A stretch of 64,000 nucleotides of DNA from Taibaiella sp. KBW10 (GCF_003852495.1 NZ_QAJI01000002.1:93932-157931); one strand, 5' to 3'. Numbered from the stretch's first letter, positions 8,817 to 18,674 are shown. The notes: generated by a model not told the origin, from the letters alone. Program-made: numbers and translations.

Positions 8817-10103
8817 ATGTTAGATAGATCCATTGCTCCGGCGATCCATGATGCCGTAAGTTTCACATTTGAGTTACCAGCCTGTCAAAAAACCGTATGT
8901 CTGAACCAGATTCCTATATATTGGCTCCAGGCAGGCACGCAAGAAGTGGTAGAAGTCTCTTGGGTGTTTAAAGCGGGCATATGGGCAGAATCTCAAACAG
9001 CTGTCGCGCAGGCTACTGCTGCATTATTAAAAAATGGTACGGCACACAAATCGGCTTACAGGCTCAACGAAGCTATCGAATATTACGGTGCCTCCCTTAA
9101 AGTAACGGCGAATAATGATTTTTCGACGGTTACCCTGCACGCCCTCAGCAAACATTTACCCCTCTTGCTTCCGGTCATTAAAGAGATTATTGCAGAAGCA
9201 ATTTTCCCCGAAGAAGAGGTGAATATATACAAACAAAATGCTTTGCAAAGATTGTCGGTAAACCTTCGCCAGTGCGACTTTGTGGCCAACAGGCATATTG
9301 ATGCTTTTGTATTCGGCAGGCAACATCCCTATGGTAAGTTTACCGAACAACCAGACATAGAAGCGTTGTCTTCTTCGGTGTTGAATGATTTTCATAAAAA
9401 ACATTATTCCGCAGGGAATTGTACCATTTTCGTATCCGGCAATTTTGAGGAATCCAACCTGAACCTGGTGATGGATCATTTCGGAAAAGACAGCTGGAAT
9501 GATACTCAAGCGACAACTTCCATTATTGGCTATGATAAACAACCGAACGAGGTTTTAAAGCATCGCATCAATAATGATCCCAACGGGGTGCAGGGTGCCG
9601 TGCGCATGGCCCGTCCGTTTTTAATGCGTACTGACCCCATCTTTGCCGAAACATTAGTGCTGAATACGGTATTCGGAGGATATTTCGGATCCAGACTTAT
9701 GGCTAATATCCGGGAGGAAAAAGGATTTACCTATGGCATTTACAGCAGCCTGATTAGTTATCAGTATGAGGGCATGATGATGATTGCCACGGAAGCCGGG
9801 AAAGATGTCTGCGAACAGACGGTAGCGGAAATACACAAGGAAATGAAACTGCTACAAGACAGCCCTATTGATGCAGAAGAACTGATGCTGGTCAAAAATT
9901 ATTTATTAGGCAGTATCTTGGGCGATCTTGATGGCCCATTTTCCATCATGCAACGTTGGAAAAACCTTATCCTAAACAACCAAACGGAAGCAGATTTCCA
10001 CAGAAGCATTGCTGTGTATAAAAATATTACCGCAGAACGATTACAGGAACTCGCACAGCAATACCTGAATCCGGAGGCATTTTATGAGTTGATTGTGGTG
10101 TAA
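8817..10103 (+). CDS. M16 (pitrilysin/insulinase) family protein, non-catalytic type
   Basis: A 428-residue protein with the two-domain fold pattern of M16 peptidases (N-terminal domain about 20-215, C-terminal domain about 220-428). The position where active members carry the zinc-binding HxxEH reads as TAALLKNGTAHKSAYRLNEA here, so the metal ligands are missing. The C-terminal R/Y substrate-binding motif is present (GSRLMANIREEKGFTYGIYS, near residues 290-308). This combination is that of the inactive partner in heterodimeric M16 proteases. Its catalytic partner is usually adjacent, but none is in this window. The ATG at 8817 gives a protein without a clear signal peptide, so location is uncertain. 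Confidence 0.85.
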   Translation: MLDRSIAPAIHDAVSFTFELPACQKTVCLNQIPIYWLQAGTQEVVEVSWVFKAGIWAESQTAVAQATAALLKNGTAHKSAYRLNEAIEYYGASLKVTANNDFSTVTLHALSKHLPLLLPVIKEIIAEAIFPEEEVNIYKQNALQRLSVNLRQCDFVANRHIDAFVFGRQHPYGKFTEQPDIEALSSSVLNDFHKKHYSAGNCTIFVSGNFEESNLNLVMDHFGKDSWNDTQATTSIIGYDKQPNEVLKHRINNDPNGVQGAVRMARPFLMRTDPIFAETLVLNTVFGGYFGSRLMANIREEKGFTYGIYSSLISYQYEGMMMIATEAGKDVCEQTVAEIHKEMKLLQDSPIDAEELMLVKNYLLGSILGDLDGPFSIMQRWKNLILNNQTEADFHRSIAVYKNITAERLQELAQQYLNPEAFYELIVV

Positions 10104-10217
10104 GATCATGAAGGGTGATAATAATCCGGCAAGTATTCTGGGATAAAATTATTTTGGAAAAAAGGAACTCTTTTTTTGTTTTATTTAATTGATTTTATCT
10201 TATATTTGCAGCCCGTT

Positions 10218-10301
10218 GCCCGAGTGGCGAAATTGGTAGACGCACTGTGTTCAGGTCGCAGCGTTCGCAAGGATGTGCTGGTTCGAATCCAGTCTCGGGC
10301 A
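10218..10301 (+). tRNA. tRNA-Leu (anticodon CAG)
   Basis: The acceptor arm GCCCGAG (10218-10224) pairs with CTCGGGC (10294-10300), discriminator A at 10301. The anticodon stem CTGTG/CGCAG encloses loop TTCAGGT, giving anticodon CAG. A long variable arm and the T-loop TTCGAAT complete a class II tRNA. CCA is not fully encoded. Confidence 0.97.
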
Positions 10302-10306
10302 CCGAA

Positions 10307-10340
10307 GGTGATGAGCAAATGCTCATCACCTTTATTTTTT
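10307..10340 (+). terminator. Terminator after tRNA-Leu
   Basis: GGTGATGAGCA and TGCTCATCACC form a perfect 11-bp stem around AA, followed by TTTATTTTTT. Confidence 0.93.
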
Positions 10341-10560
10341 AACTATCGACAAATCCAGTGAGGTATCCCTACCATACTTGCCCCCCTCTTAAAACAGCTA
10401 TAATTGGTCTCCCAAATCGCAAATATTCCGCAACGTAATAACCATTAACGAAACAATTACGTATTTCCTTAATATATCTGTTCAAGTATTACTACACTTT
10501 CATTTAGCAGTTGTGTATTGACCTACTTTCGCCCCGAAATTCACCCAATACATAACAATC

Positions 10561-12462
10561 ATGAAACAACGTAATTTTTTATCGGGGCTAAAAAAATCCC
10601 TGATCCTATCTGGCCTTATGGCCTTAACGATGGGATTGGCTGAAGAGGCACAAGCCCAAACAACGATCAGCGGTACTGTATTCAGAGATGATAACCGAAA
10701 TACCGTAATCAACGCTGGCGAAAACTTTGCCGGTCTGCCCGTTCAACTATATATCTATCTGGTTAATCCCTCGAACCTTATTATTGACTCTGCTTATGTG
10801 GCGGCAAACGGGACTTATACTGTTGATGCGGTAAATAGTAGCGGATTTACCCTGCATCTTTCAACGTTGCAATATGCAATCAGTACCAATATTACCAGTA
10901 CACCCATCGACCATACAGCACCAACCGGTTATGTAACCACCGGTGAGAATATCAGCAACTCCGGTTTCGGTGATGCCAATCCAAATGGCATTATCCAGGG
11001 CAACGTGGGTACAACACCCCTAGCAAACAGGAATTTCGGTATCGCTTGTAAACGTGCCGGTAGTAGCGAGACCTTTGATCTCTGCGCCAATGATACCTCT
11101 ATATTACCCTTATCAGCTTACCAATCCCTACCCGCCGATGCCGGAGGGGCATGGACATACCAATCGGGATCAGGTTTTACGCTTAACGCTGCGGCAGGAA
11201 CCGCACAGCTGACCAGCACCGCCGTCAACAGTGTTTTTCGCTACGATATAGTGGGCACAGGAGGATGTGCCAATAGTTCCAGCACACAAACATTCGTCAT
11301 TCGCCCGATACCGGTTAATACCCGAAGCCTGAGCATTTGTGCCGGCGATTCTGTATGTATCGTACATCCGGACATGGGTGCTAAAACAATCAATGCCAGT
11401 GAAAAGGTTTGCTATACCTCCAGCGGTACCTATTCAGACACATTAATTGGTGCATCACAATATGCCTGTGATAGTATCGTAGTCACGACATTGACCGTAA
11501 CCCCCTGTGGCAGCCTGGAGATCAGCGGAAGCCTGTTTAACGACGGTAACAGCAATACGATTATCAATGCCGGAGAAAATTTTACCACATTACCCGCACC
11601 CTTGTATGTGTACCTCGTCAACAGCAATAATATCATAGTTGATTCTTCCCGTGTAGCTGCTAACGGAAGTTATATCCTGCAGGCATCCTCTAACCAGACC
11701 TATACGGTTAAGCTTTCTACACAGCAATACCCTCTGGGTACCAAAGTACAGACCACACCAATCAATACAACACCGCCAGCAGGCTGGAGCACTACCGGCG
11801 AGAATGGCAATAATAATGCAGGCAGCGGAGATGGAACGCCAGATGGTTCCCTGACTGTAGTTATGGGCACAAGCAGTGTAAACAACAAAAATTTTGGCAT
11901 TGCCACCTCCACGCCATTACCCGTTAACCTGCTTTATTTCAAAGCCGCTAAAGTTAATACAAGCGTGCAGTTGAACTGGTCGACGATAAGCGAGCGCAGC
12001 AATAAAGGTTTCAATATAGAAAGAAGCAACGACGGAAACAGCTGGAGTCCGATTGGATTTGTAAATACTAAAGCAGAAAATGGCAACAGTAATGCAAACC
12101 TCGACTACAATTTCATGGATAAGGATGTGGAAGTCGGTAAAAGTTTCTACCGGTTAAAACAACTGGATCAGAATGGCAACTTCCACTACAGCAGTGTTGT
12201 ACTGATTACCTTAGACAAAGAGCATTCCGTATCTGTTTATCCAAACCCTGCTTCCGATGAACTGGTTGTAGCCGGACTTGCGGAAAGTGCTGTGATCAAC
12301 ATCATTAATACCCTGGGCCAGGAACTGTATACAAGGACAGTTACACCAAATGAGCCTCAGGTGCGCATGAATATTTCAGCTTTATCCAATGGGGTATACT
12401 ATATCGTTGTTATCCATAAAAACAAAAAGGTAATCACACGCCAGATGTTCATCAAACAGTAA
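10561..12462 (+). CDS. Secreted cell-surface protein with T9SS type A sorting domain
   Basis: A 633-residue exported protein. Residues 1-33 form a signal peptide ending AEEAQAQ. Two SdrD-B/CNA-like modules follow: residues ~34-178 (ISGTVFRDDNRNTVINAGE to NRNFGIA) and ~319-448 (ISGSLFNDGNSNTIINAGE to NKNFGIA), clearly duplicates of each other. Between them is a Cys-containing region (~179-318). After residue 450 comes a Fn3-like segment (LNWSTISERSNKGFNIERS) and, from ~557, the T9SS C-terminal sorting domain (VSVYPNPASDELVV ... GVYYIVVIHKNKKVITRQM). Such proteins cross the outer membrane through the Por/Gld secretin and are then anchored or released. Function of the modules is unknown. It has its own terminator. 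Confidence 0.92.
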   Translation: MKQRNFLSGLKKSLILSGLMALTMGLAEEAQAQTTISGTVFRDDNRNTVINAGENFAGLPVQLYIYLVNPSNLIIDSAYVAANGTYTVDAVNSSGFTLHLSTLQYAISTNITSTPIDHTAPTGYVTTGENISNSGFGDANPNGIIQGNVGTTPLANRNFGIACKRAGSSETFDLCANDTSILPLSAYQSLPADAGGAWTYQSGSGFTLNAAAGTAQLTSTAVNSVFRYDIVGTGGCANSSSTQTFVIRPIPVNTRSLSICAGDSVCIVHPDMGAKTINASEKVCYTSSGTYSDTLIGASQYACDSIVVTTLTVTPCGSLEISGSLFNDGNSNTIINAGENFTTLPAPLYVYLVNSNNIIVDSSRVAANGSYILQASSNQTYTVKLSTQQYPLGTKVQTTPINTTPPAGWSTTGENGNNNAGSGDGTPDGSLTVVMGTSSVNNKNFGIATSTPLPVNLLYFKAAKVNTSVQLNWSTISERSNKGFNIERSNDGNSWSPIGFVNTKAENGNSNANLDYNFMDKDVEVGKSFYRLKQLDQNGNFHYSSVVLITLDKEHSVSVYPNPASDELVVAGLAESAVINIINTLGQELYTRTVTPNEPQVRMNISALSNGVYYIVVIHKNKKVITRQMFIKQ

Positions 12463-12494
12463 TCTATACCTTTTAATAGCTCATTTTTATATCT

Positions 12495-12536
12495 CCAGAG
12501 AGGCTGTCCCATTCGAGACAGCCTCTCTGGCATTTT
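12495..12536 (+). terminator. Terminator after the T9SS-secreted protein
   Basis: CCAGAGAGGCTGTC (12495-12508) and GACAGCCTCTCTGG (12517-12530) make a perfect 14-bp stem with an 8-base loop, followed by CATTTTAAG. Confidence 0.85.
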
Positions 12537-12733
12537 AAGTATTCCATGTTGAAATACAAGTAAAAATACTAAATTGAAATTCCGGTACTTTATACGCTTG
12601 ATGTCCTTTTACGAAAGCAAAAGATACTTTAACCCCGATGAAGAATACAAAAGGGTCAAAATTGTGAGCTGATTCCATTTTGGAACTTCTTTAGTGTATG
12701 GATATTTCAGGACGAAACAAATTGCTTGACCGG

Positions 12734-13189
12734 CTATTTTCTCATCTTAGTTTCATACATATTGACCCATTCTTTTACGCTCATTTTTTTCATTAATTCC
12801 CCAATAAGCTTAAAGGGGATCTCATCCGGTTTTTTAAAACGGATGCAACTTTTCCCCATATCGAGCTTTTGCTTGCTGTGTTTGGGATATTCTGACTGAA
12901 ACCATTCCAGCAATTCCGGATCAGCATAAATACCCATGTGGTAAAAATTAATGGAATTTTTTTGCGACGCAATACCTGCAAATGGAAGCGGCTCGCTGGG
13001 CTTGCAGTGATAGCCTGCAGGATACATGCTATGTGGTACAACATAACCCAATCCACCATAACTAATCGCTGCTTCAAAACCTTTGGGCAGGCTTTTTATA
13101 ATGGTCTCATGTAGTTTATTGAAGGATGCAGACCGGTCTTCAGGAATATTGGCCAGGATTTCTGCTACTGTTTTTCCGGATGCTTTCAT
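12734..13189 (-). CDS. DUF1801 family protein
   Basis: A 151-residue cytoplasmic protein of the DUF1801 (YdhG-like) fold, recognised by the N-terminal helix pattern ending in LHETIIKSLPKGFEAAISYGGLGYVVPHS and the later FYHMGIYADPELLEWF and GKSCIRFKKPDEIPFKLIGELM. The biochemical role of this family is not established. It is a single-gene unit between the T9SS protein and the alkB-like gene, separated from the latter by about 218 bases without a gene. Confidence 0.85.
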   Translation of the reverse strand: MKASGKTVAEILANIPEDRSASFNKLHETIIKSLPKGFEAAISYGGLGYVVPHSMYPAGYHCKPSEPLPFAGIASQKNSINFYHMGIYADPELLEWFQSEYPKHSKQKLDMGKSCIRFKKPDEIPFKLIGELMKKMSVKEWVNMYETKMRK

Positions 13190-13407
13190 ATATTATTGGC
13201 TTTAACGGTTTTCTTGTTTGATTGAATGGTCACCAGATCGCAGGCTTTTGTTTACAATTATGTTGCAACAATACTGCTTTAATTCTTATCTTAATCTCTT
13301 TTCCATAACCAAAATAAAATTACCATTTTTTACGAAGAAGATAAAAAGATCATCGCAAATGAACCGATTTAGACTATTTTTTTCAATCCTGTATTCCTGA
13401 TCAATAA

Positions 13408-14007
13408 TTACATCACTTTCCGAAATGTCATATTGATCCTGGCTTTCATGGTAAAGGAAGACTTCGCGATACGATGTTCCCATCTTTTCTGCAGATCGGC
13501 CTTCATTAATAATAAAGAACCATGCTCCAGCTTGATGCTGTATTTTTTGCGATGGTCTTCTTTACTACGAAAATCAAAATCCCGCTCCTGCCCGATACTA
13601 AAGGAGGCAATGTCTGTTTTTAGTCCTGGTATGGTGTCCTTATCGGCATGCCAAGCTACGGAATCATTGCCATCACGATAATAATTCAGTAATACTCCCT
13701 GGAAGTGAACACCGGTATGCTGTTCTATTCGTTGCTTCAGGTCATATAGCTCAGGCAGCCAGGACAAAGCTTCCCTTTTCCCTTCATCCCGTTTTCGTTG
13801 GTCGCCATACCAGGCAGATAGCCGTGGAGTGATCACTTCCTTTTCATACATGATCTCTTTATGCTGTTGCCAGGGCACCGTTTTCAGCAATAGTTTCAGC
13901 AAGCGATCTCCTTCTTCCCGGCTGATAAAGCCCGGTGTATAAGTTAATAGCTCTTCGGGCCAAACAAGCTGTTCTATATCATCAAATAATTTAGGTTGCA
14001 TGATCAT
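13408..14007 (-). CDS. alkB: AlkB-type alpha-ketoglutarate-dependent DNA dealkylase
   Basis: A 199-residue Fe(II)/2-oxoglutarate dioxygenase that removes methyl or etheno lesions from DNA bases. Iron ligands are H120 and D122 in WHADKD and H178 in WEHRI; 2-oxoglutarate is held by R190 and R196 in ARINMTFR. PRLSAWYGD and NYYRDGNDSVAWH are typical of AlkB homologues of the ALKBH2/3-like branch. The start is 2 bases from the dnaE2 stop, so it is the last gene of imuA-imuB-dnaE2-alkB and is probably induced with the mutasome. Confidence 0.93.
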   Translation of the reverse strand: MIMQPKLFDDIEQLVWPEELLTYTPGFISREEGDRLLKLLLKTVPWQQHKEIMYEKEVITPRLSAWYGDQRKRDEGKREALSWLPELYDLKQRIEQHTGVHFQGVLLNYYRDGNDSVAWHADKDTIPGLKTDIASFSIGQERDFDFRSKEDHRKKYSIKLEHGSLLLMKADLQKRWEHRIAKSSFTMKARINMTFRKVM

Positions 14008-14009
14008 TG

Positions 14010-17000
14010 CTATTTAAAATTTCTGCCATCCGGGAAAATCTCTCCCTGTACGGCTTTCATACTTTTGTGATGAGTGGGCGATACAGGGTATAACAGTTTT
14101 GTGAGGTCCTGGCATCGACTTACCACTACATGTGTTACCTCGCCCTCTCTTTGCAGTTTTCCGCTTACCATTAGCAGCTTGGACTGTAAAATCACCTTCT
14201 TATATAGATCGAATGTTTTACTAAATACAACCAGATTTGCTATACCACTTTCATCTTCCAAGGTAATAAAACAAACGCCGGTAGCTGTTCCGGGGCGCTG
14301 GCGTACCAGTACCAGCCCGGCCACTTGTACGGGTGTTCCATCGGGCCAGTTATTGAGTTCAACTGTACTTAACACACAGCGTTTAAAAAGCTGTGGTCTT
14401 GCAAAACTTACGGGATGCGCTTTAAGCGATAGCGTTGTACTCTTATAATCATGTAGTACATGGTCTGTCAGGGTCATTTCAGGAAGCTCCGTTTGCCGAT
14501 CTATCTCATCGATCATCAATTGCCCTTTATACAGGCCATCCGGCCTGTCCTGCAAAGCGGTTATTTCCCATAAGGCTCTACGCCGGTCATAACCCAGAGA
14601 GCGAAAGGCATCGGCATTCGCCAGGTATTCCAGTGCGGTTATAGATATACCGGCTTCGTATAAAACATGCAGATGTTGATAAGGCGCAGTGCGTCGATCG
14701 GTAAGCAATTGCATATCTTCTTCCTTCAAACCCTTTGCCTGCCGAAATCCGAGCCGGATTGCAAAATATTTTCCTTCCTGTTTTTCTAATTGATTATCCC
14801 ATCGGGAATAATTAACATCGACGGGCAATACGGTTACTCCGTGTTTTTGGGCATCAATTACAATTTGAGCAGGTTGGTAAAAGCCCATTGGCATACTATT
14901 GAGCAATGCTGTAGCAAATATATCCGGGTAATAGCATTTGATCCAGGAGGAGATATACACCAATAAAGCGAAGCTGGCGGCATGGCTCTCCGGGAAACCA
15001 TAACTACCGAAACCCTCTAACTGTTTAAATACCCGCTCTGCAAATGCCTGTTCATAGCCTTTGGCTTTCATACCTTCTACCAGCTTGGTACGCCAATTAC
15101 TCACTTGCCCATGCGATTTAAAGGTGGCCATGCTCCTGCGTAAACCATCTGCTTCGGCAGGGGTGAAACCCGCGGCCACTATGGCGATTTCCATAGCCTG
15201 TTCCTGAAACAAGGGTACACCCAGCGTACGGCCTAGTATCTCTTCTAATTCCTTAGATGGAAAAGATACCGGTTCCTCTCCGTTACGCCTGCGCAGATAG
15301 GGATGCACCATATCTCCTTGTATTGGCCCCGGCCGCACAATAGCCACCTCTATAACCAGATCGTAAAAATTCTTTGGCCGTAGCCTGGGTAACATCGACA
15401 TCTGCGCCCGGCTTTCAATCTGGAATACGCCGATGGTATCTGCATGCGAGATCATCTCATATACTGCAGGGTCGTCTTGCGGTACAGTAGCCAGGGTTAG
15501 ATGAAGCCCGTAATGTTGTTTGGCCAGGTCGAAGGCCTTGCGGATGCAGGTAAGCATACCTAGTGCCAATACATCCACTTTTAAAAAACCTAAAGCTTCG
15601 ATATCATCTTTGTTCCATTCTACATTTGTCCGGTTATCCATGCGCGCGTTCAGAACCGGACAAAGTTCCGAGAGTTTACCTTGTGTAATGACAAAGCCCC
15701 CGGTATGCTGTCCCAATTGCCGTGGAAAACCGATGTACTGCCTGGTCAGCTCAAGCACTTTTCGTAAATGCGGATCGTTAGGGTTGAATCCTTCCGTGGA
15801 GGCGGTTTCCCCTTCTTTCCATGCTTCGGTAAGTTCATATCCATACTTGGCTAATCGGTCAATACTATCGACCGACAAGCCCATTACTTTGGCCACATCA
15901 CGTATGGCACCCTTCCAATGTACCTGTGTAACCGTAGCGACAATACCTGCCCGGTCGCGACCGTATTTGTTATAGATATATTGCATCACTTCCTCCCGGC
16001 GTTCGTGTTCAAAATCTACATCTATATCGGGCGGCTCATCCCGGGCATCTGACATAAACCTTGCAAAAAGCAATTTAAACTTAGCCGGATTTACAGAGGT
16101 AATGCCTAGGCAATAACAAACCACAGAATTAGCCGCTGAACCGCGGCCCTGGCAGAGTATATTCTGGCTTCGGGCAAAGCGCACAAAGTCGTATACCGTT
16201 AAAAAATAGGAAGGGTAGTTTTTCCGTTCGATAAAGTCCAGCTCAAATTGTATAGCCGCTCTTATTTTTTCTGGTATCTCTTCCCCAAATTTTTCTGTTG
16301 CTCCTTGCCAAGCCAGCATTGTCAATTCTTGCTGGGGCGTTCGCCCTTCGGTAGTCAATTCTTCAGGATACACATATTGCAGGCTATCTAAAGAGAACTG
16401 ACAAGCCTCCACAATTTCCCGTGTGCGGGTGATCGCATCAGGATATTGCCGGAACAGGCGGTGCATTTCCCCATTAGGTTTTAGGTACCGCTCTGCATTT
16501 TGGTATAGCAGAAAACCTGCATTATAGATCGTTTTCTTTTCCCGCACACAGGTTAATATGTCCTGCAGCTCCCTTCTTTCTGTATGGTGATAATGTACAT
16601 TATTGGTAGCGACCATGGGCATATTGAGCGCACCGGCTAATTGGGCTATACGATACAATCTTTTTTGATCAAAACCCTGGTAGTTACAGGTAGCGGCTAT
16701 GTAAAGACTGTCACCCAAATGCAATTTATATTCCTCTGCCGCCTTGTAAAAATCAGCTTCAAAGTCAAATGTTTTATTGAGCCGATCAGGCGGCACCAAT
16801 ATAAATTTTATGTCCTCTTTATGATCATAAATATCTTGTTTGTACAATTCACATTTACCTTTCTCTGTACGTAAATTACCTAAGGTAAGCAGGGCAGACA
16901 GCCGTGCATATGCGGCTTTATTGGTAGGATACGCTAACAGGTCGGGGCCATTGGACAAAACCAGGCGGCAGGCAGGAATAATCCTAATGCTACATTTCCG

Positions 17001-17171
17001 CGCAGCAGCATGTGCTCTTACAATACCGGCCAAAGTATTGTGATCCGTAATAGCGATCGTCTTATAACCCAAAGCAGCGGCCTGTTCCACCAGTTCTTCG
17101 GGATGCGAACCGCCCCGCAAAAAAGTAAAATTGCTGGTCACCTCCAGTTCTGTATATAATATGTGTTCCAT
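14010..17171 (-). CDS. dnaE2: Error-prone DNA polymerase III alpha (DnaE2/ImuC)
   Basis: A 1053-residue C-family polymerase of the DnaE2/ImuC type, the catalytic part of the ImuABC translesion mutasome. It begins with a PHP domain (ELEVTSNFTFLRGGSHPEEL, AITDHNTLAG), then the palm with GRGSAANSVVCYCLGIT and PPDIDVDFEHERREEVMQYIY carrying the catalytic acidic residues, a helix-hairpin-helix region, and a C-terminal OB fold (VQVAGLVLVRQRPGTATGVCFITLEDE). The length is normal for DnaE2 and shorter than replicative DnaE1. It starts 3 bases after imuB and is followed 2 bases later by alkB. Translesion activity is inferred from the family. Confidence 0.96.
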   Translation of the reverse strand: MEHILYTELEVTSNFTFLRGGSHPEELVEQAAALGYKTIAITDHNTLAGIVRAHAAARKCSIRIIPACRLVLSNGPDLLAYPTNKAAYARLSALLTLGNLRTEKGKCELYKQDIYDHKEDIKFILVPPDRLNKTFDFEADFYKAAEEYKLHLGDSLYIAATCNYQGFDQKRLYRIAQLAGALNMPMVATNNVHYHHTERRELQDILTCVREKKTIYNAGFLLYQNAERYLKPNGEMHRLFRQYPDAITRTREIVEACQFSLDSLQYVYPEELTTEGRTPQQELTMLAWQGATEKFGEEIPEKIRAAIQFELDFIERKNYPSYFLTVYDFVRFARSQNILCQGRGSAANSVVCYCLGITSVNPAKFKLLFARFMSDARDEPPDIDVDFEHERREEVMQYIYNKYGRDRAGIVATVTQVHWKGAIRDVAKVMGLSVDSIDRLAKYGYELTEAWKEGETASTEGFNPNDPHLRKVLELTRQYIGFPRQLGQHTGGFVITQGKLSELCPVLNARMDNRTNVEWNKDDIEALGFLKVDVLALGMLTCIRKAFDLAKQHYGLHLTLATVPQDDPAVYEMISHADTIGVFQIESRAQMSMLPRLRPKNFYDLVIEVAIVRPGPIQGDMVHPYLRRRNGEEPVSFPSKELEEILGRTLGVPLFQEQAMEIAIVAAGFTPAEADGLRRSMATFKSHGQVSNWRTKLVEGMKAKGYEQAFAERVFKQLEGFGSYGFPESHAASFALLVYISSWIKCYYPDIFATALLNSMPMGFYQPAQIVIDAQKHGVTVLPVDVNYSRWDNQLEKQEGKYFAIRLGFRQAKGLKEEDMQLLTDRRTAPYQHLHVLYEAGISITALEYLANADAFRSLGYDRRRALWEITALQDRPDGLYKGQLMIDEIDRQTELPEMTLTDHVLHDYKSTTLSLKAHPVSFARPQLFKRCVLSTVELNNWPDGTPVQVAGLVLVRQRPGTATGVCFITLEDESGIANLVVFSKTFDLYKKVILQSKLLMVSGKLQREGEVTHVVVSRCQDLTKLLYPVSPTHHKSMKAVQGEIFPDGRNFK

Positions 17172-17174
17172 CCT

Positions 17175-18674
17175 TTATGCAAAAAATCCATGAATAAACC
17201 AATCCGGTGCATGTGCACTGTCGTAATGTCCTGAACGAAATAGCCAATAACGTTTTCCTGTAGTATCCTCTACACAATAATAATCTCTTTGCAGCCCTTT
17301 ATCGATCCACCACTCCCGCTCTATGCGTTCGGGCCCATCTGCCTTTTTAATATTGTGCACGACCCCATTGTAGATAAACAACATGGGCGGATAATCCGGT
17401 ATCGGCACCGAAACCTTTATCGGTTCTGGACGAGGTAGTACATATACCGGTCTGCTTAAGCCTTTCGGCCAGGGTATTGCAGGCCGCTCTGATAAGGTAG
17501 CAGCAGGCATATAAGAGCGTTCCGGCCAATGGTGCTCGGCAGGCAGGTAGCGTTGTATGGCATTTGGGCCTAAACGACCGCCGATCCGATCCAATAGTTG
17601 GGTTATCGCCCGGTTCTGCTCCATACCGGCATCCATCCACAGGCTTTCCTGCTGTACATCCAGCGGATCTGTGACCGGAGCATCCAATACAAAAAGTTCA
17701 ATGCCTAAGCCGGGTGCAATGTTGGCGATCTTGTTTTCAAATAAACGGAAGAGATGCGCAGTATCTCTTGCCGCCCTATGGGTACCGATCTCTATTTGCT
17801 GTACTTTATTATCGATACGATAGCATGTAAGTACCGCTTTGCGCAAACCTTTTTTTTCCTTTACAAGACGACTACACAGCGATGCCAGCAATTGTTGTAA
17901 GCCAATCGTTATGGCTTTTGCGGTACACACCGGTTCTAGGCAATAAAGCCGTTCCTGAAAAACAGGTGCAGGGCAAACAGGTTTTATCGGTTCCGATAGC
18001 ATACCCAATGCTTGGTCAATCCGGGTCAGCAACTCCTGCCCGAAACGTTTTTTCAATCCCTGTCGTGGTATAGCGAGCAGGCCGCCAATAGTTGTCAAAC
18101 CTAACTGGTACAAGCGATCACTAATATTTACAGGTAACCGTAAGGCAGATACCGGTAAACATATCAGAGCATCTTTTTGCTTATCTTTTTCTATTATCGT
18201 TCCATTTTGCTCATAGCGGCTTAATGCCCAGGCAGCGCCAACAGTATCTGCGATGGCTGCATGAACATGGTATCCTCCTTTTGATAATCTTTTAATGATC
18301 TCTTTCAAATAAGATGACTCTCCACCCCAAAGATGTGTACAACCGCTAATGTCAAGTATCAATCCATCAGGAAGATCCGTAGCGGCTATCGGGGTAAACC
18401 GAAGGCACCATTCCGCTAAAATAGTTAAGAGCCTTTCCGGCAATTTAGGATCATGATCTATCGTTATAAGATCGGGATAAATGGCACGGGCATCGGCCAG
18501 GATCATACCGGGCTTAATCCCGCTGAGTACAGCTTGTGCACTTGCGGACTGGATAACCAGACGCCCCCGCTCAGGCAAGCTGGTTACAAATGACTGCTTC
18601 CTGAGTGCTGGTTTGCGCCTGGCCAACCGATCAGGAACGAGGTAGGGAAACCATATTGCTAAATACCGACTCAT
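17175..18674 (-). CDS. imuB: ImuB, Y-family polymerase-like mutasome subunit
   Basis: A 499-residue DinB-like protein that in other bacteria tethers DnaE2 to the beta clamp. The fold of Y-family polymerases is recognisable (MSRYLAIWFPYLVPDRLARR, DLPDGLILDISGCTHLWGG, LARIPRQGL-type region), but positions that are Asp/Glu in active DinB (IDMDAFYAS and SLDEAYLD in the neighbouring DinB) are not acidic in the first motif (AIWFPYL), as is usual for non-catalytic ImuB. Start overlaps the imuA stop by 4 bases (ATGA). The protein is expected in the cytoplasm. Confidence 0.95.
   Translation of the reverse strand: MSRYLAIWFPYLVPDRLARRKPALRKQSFVTSLPERGRLVIQSASAQAVLSGIKPGMILADARAIYPDLITIDHDPKLPERLLTILAEWCLRFTPIAATDLPDGLILDISGCTHLWGGESSYLKEIIKRLSKGGYHVHAAIADTVGAAWALSRYEQNGTIIEKDKQKDALICLPVSALRLPVNISDRLYQLGLTTIGGLLAIPRQGLKKRFGQELLTRIDQALGMLSEPIKPVCPAPVFQERLYCLEPVCTAKAITIGLQQLLASLCSRLVKEKKGLRKAVLTCYRIDNKVQQIEIGTHRAARDTAHLFRLFENKIANIAPGLGIELFVLDAPVTDPLDVQQESLWMDAGMEQNRAITQLLDRIGGRLGPNAIQRYLPAEHHWPERSYMPAATLSERPAIPWPKGLSRPVYVLPRPEPIKVSVPIPDYPPMLFIYNGVVHNIKKADGPERIEREWWIDKGLQRDYYCVEDTTGKRYWLFRSGHYDSAHAPDWFIHGFFA

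Noticed and set aside
10176-10361. 61-codon plus-strand open frame
   Set aside because: It runs through the tRNA-Leu gene and its terminator.
15520-15975. 151-codon plus-strand frame inside dnaE2
   Set aside because: Antisense shadow of a clear polymerase gene.
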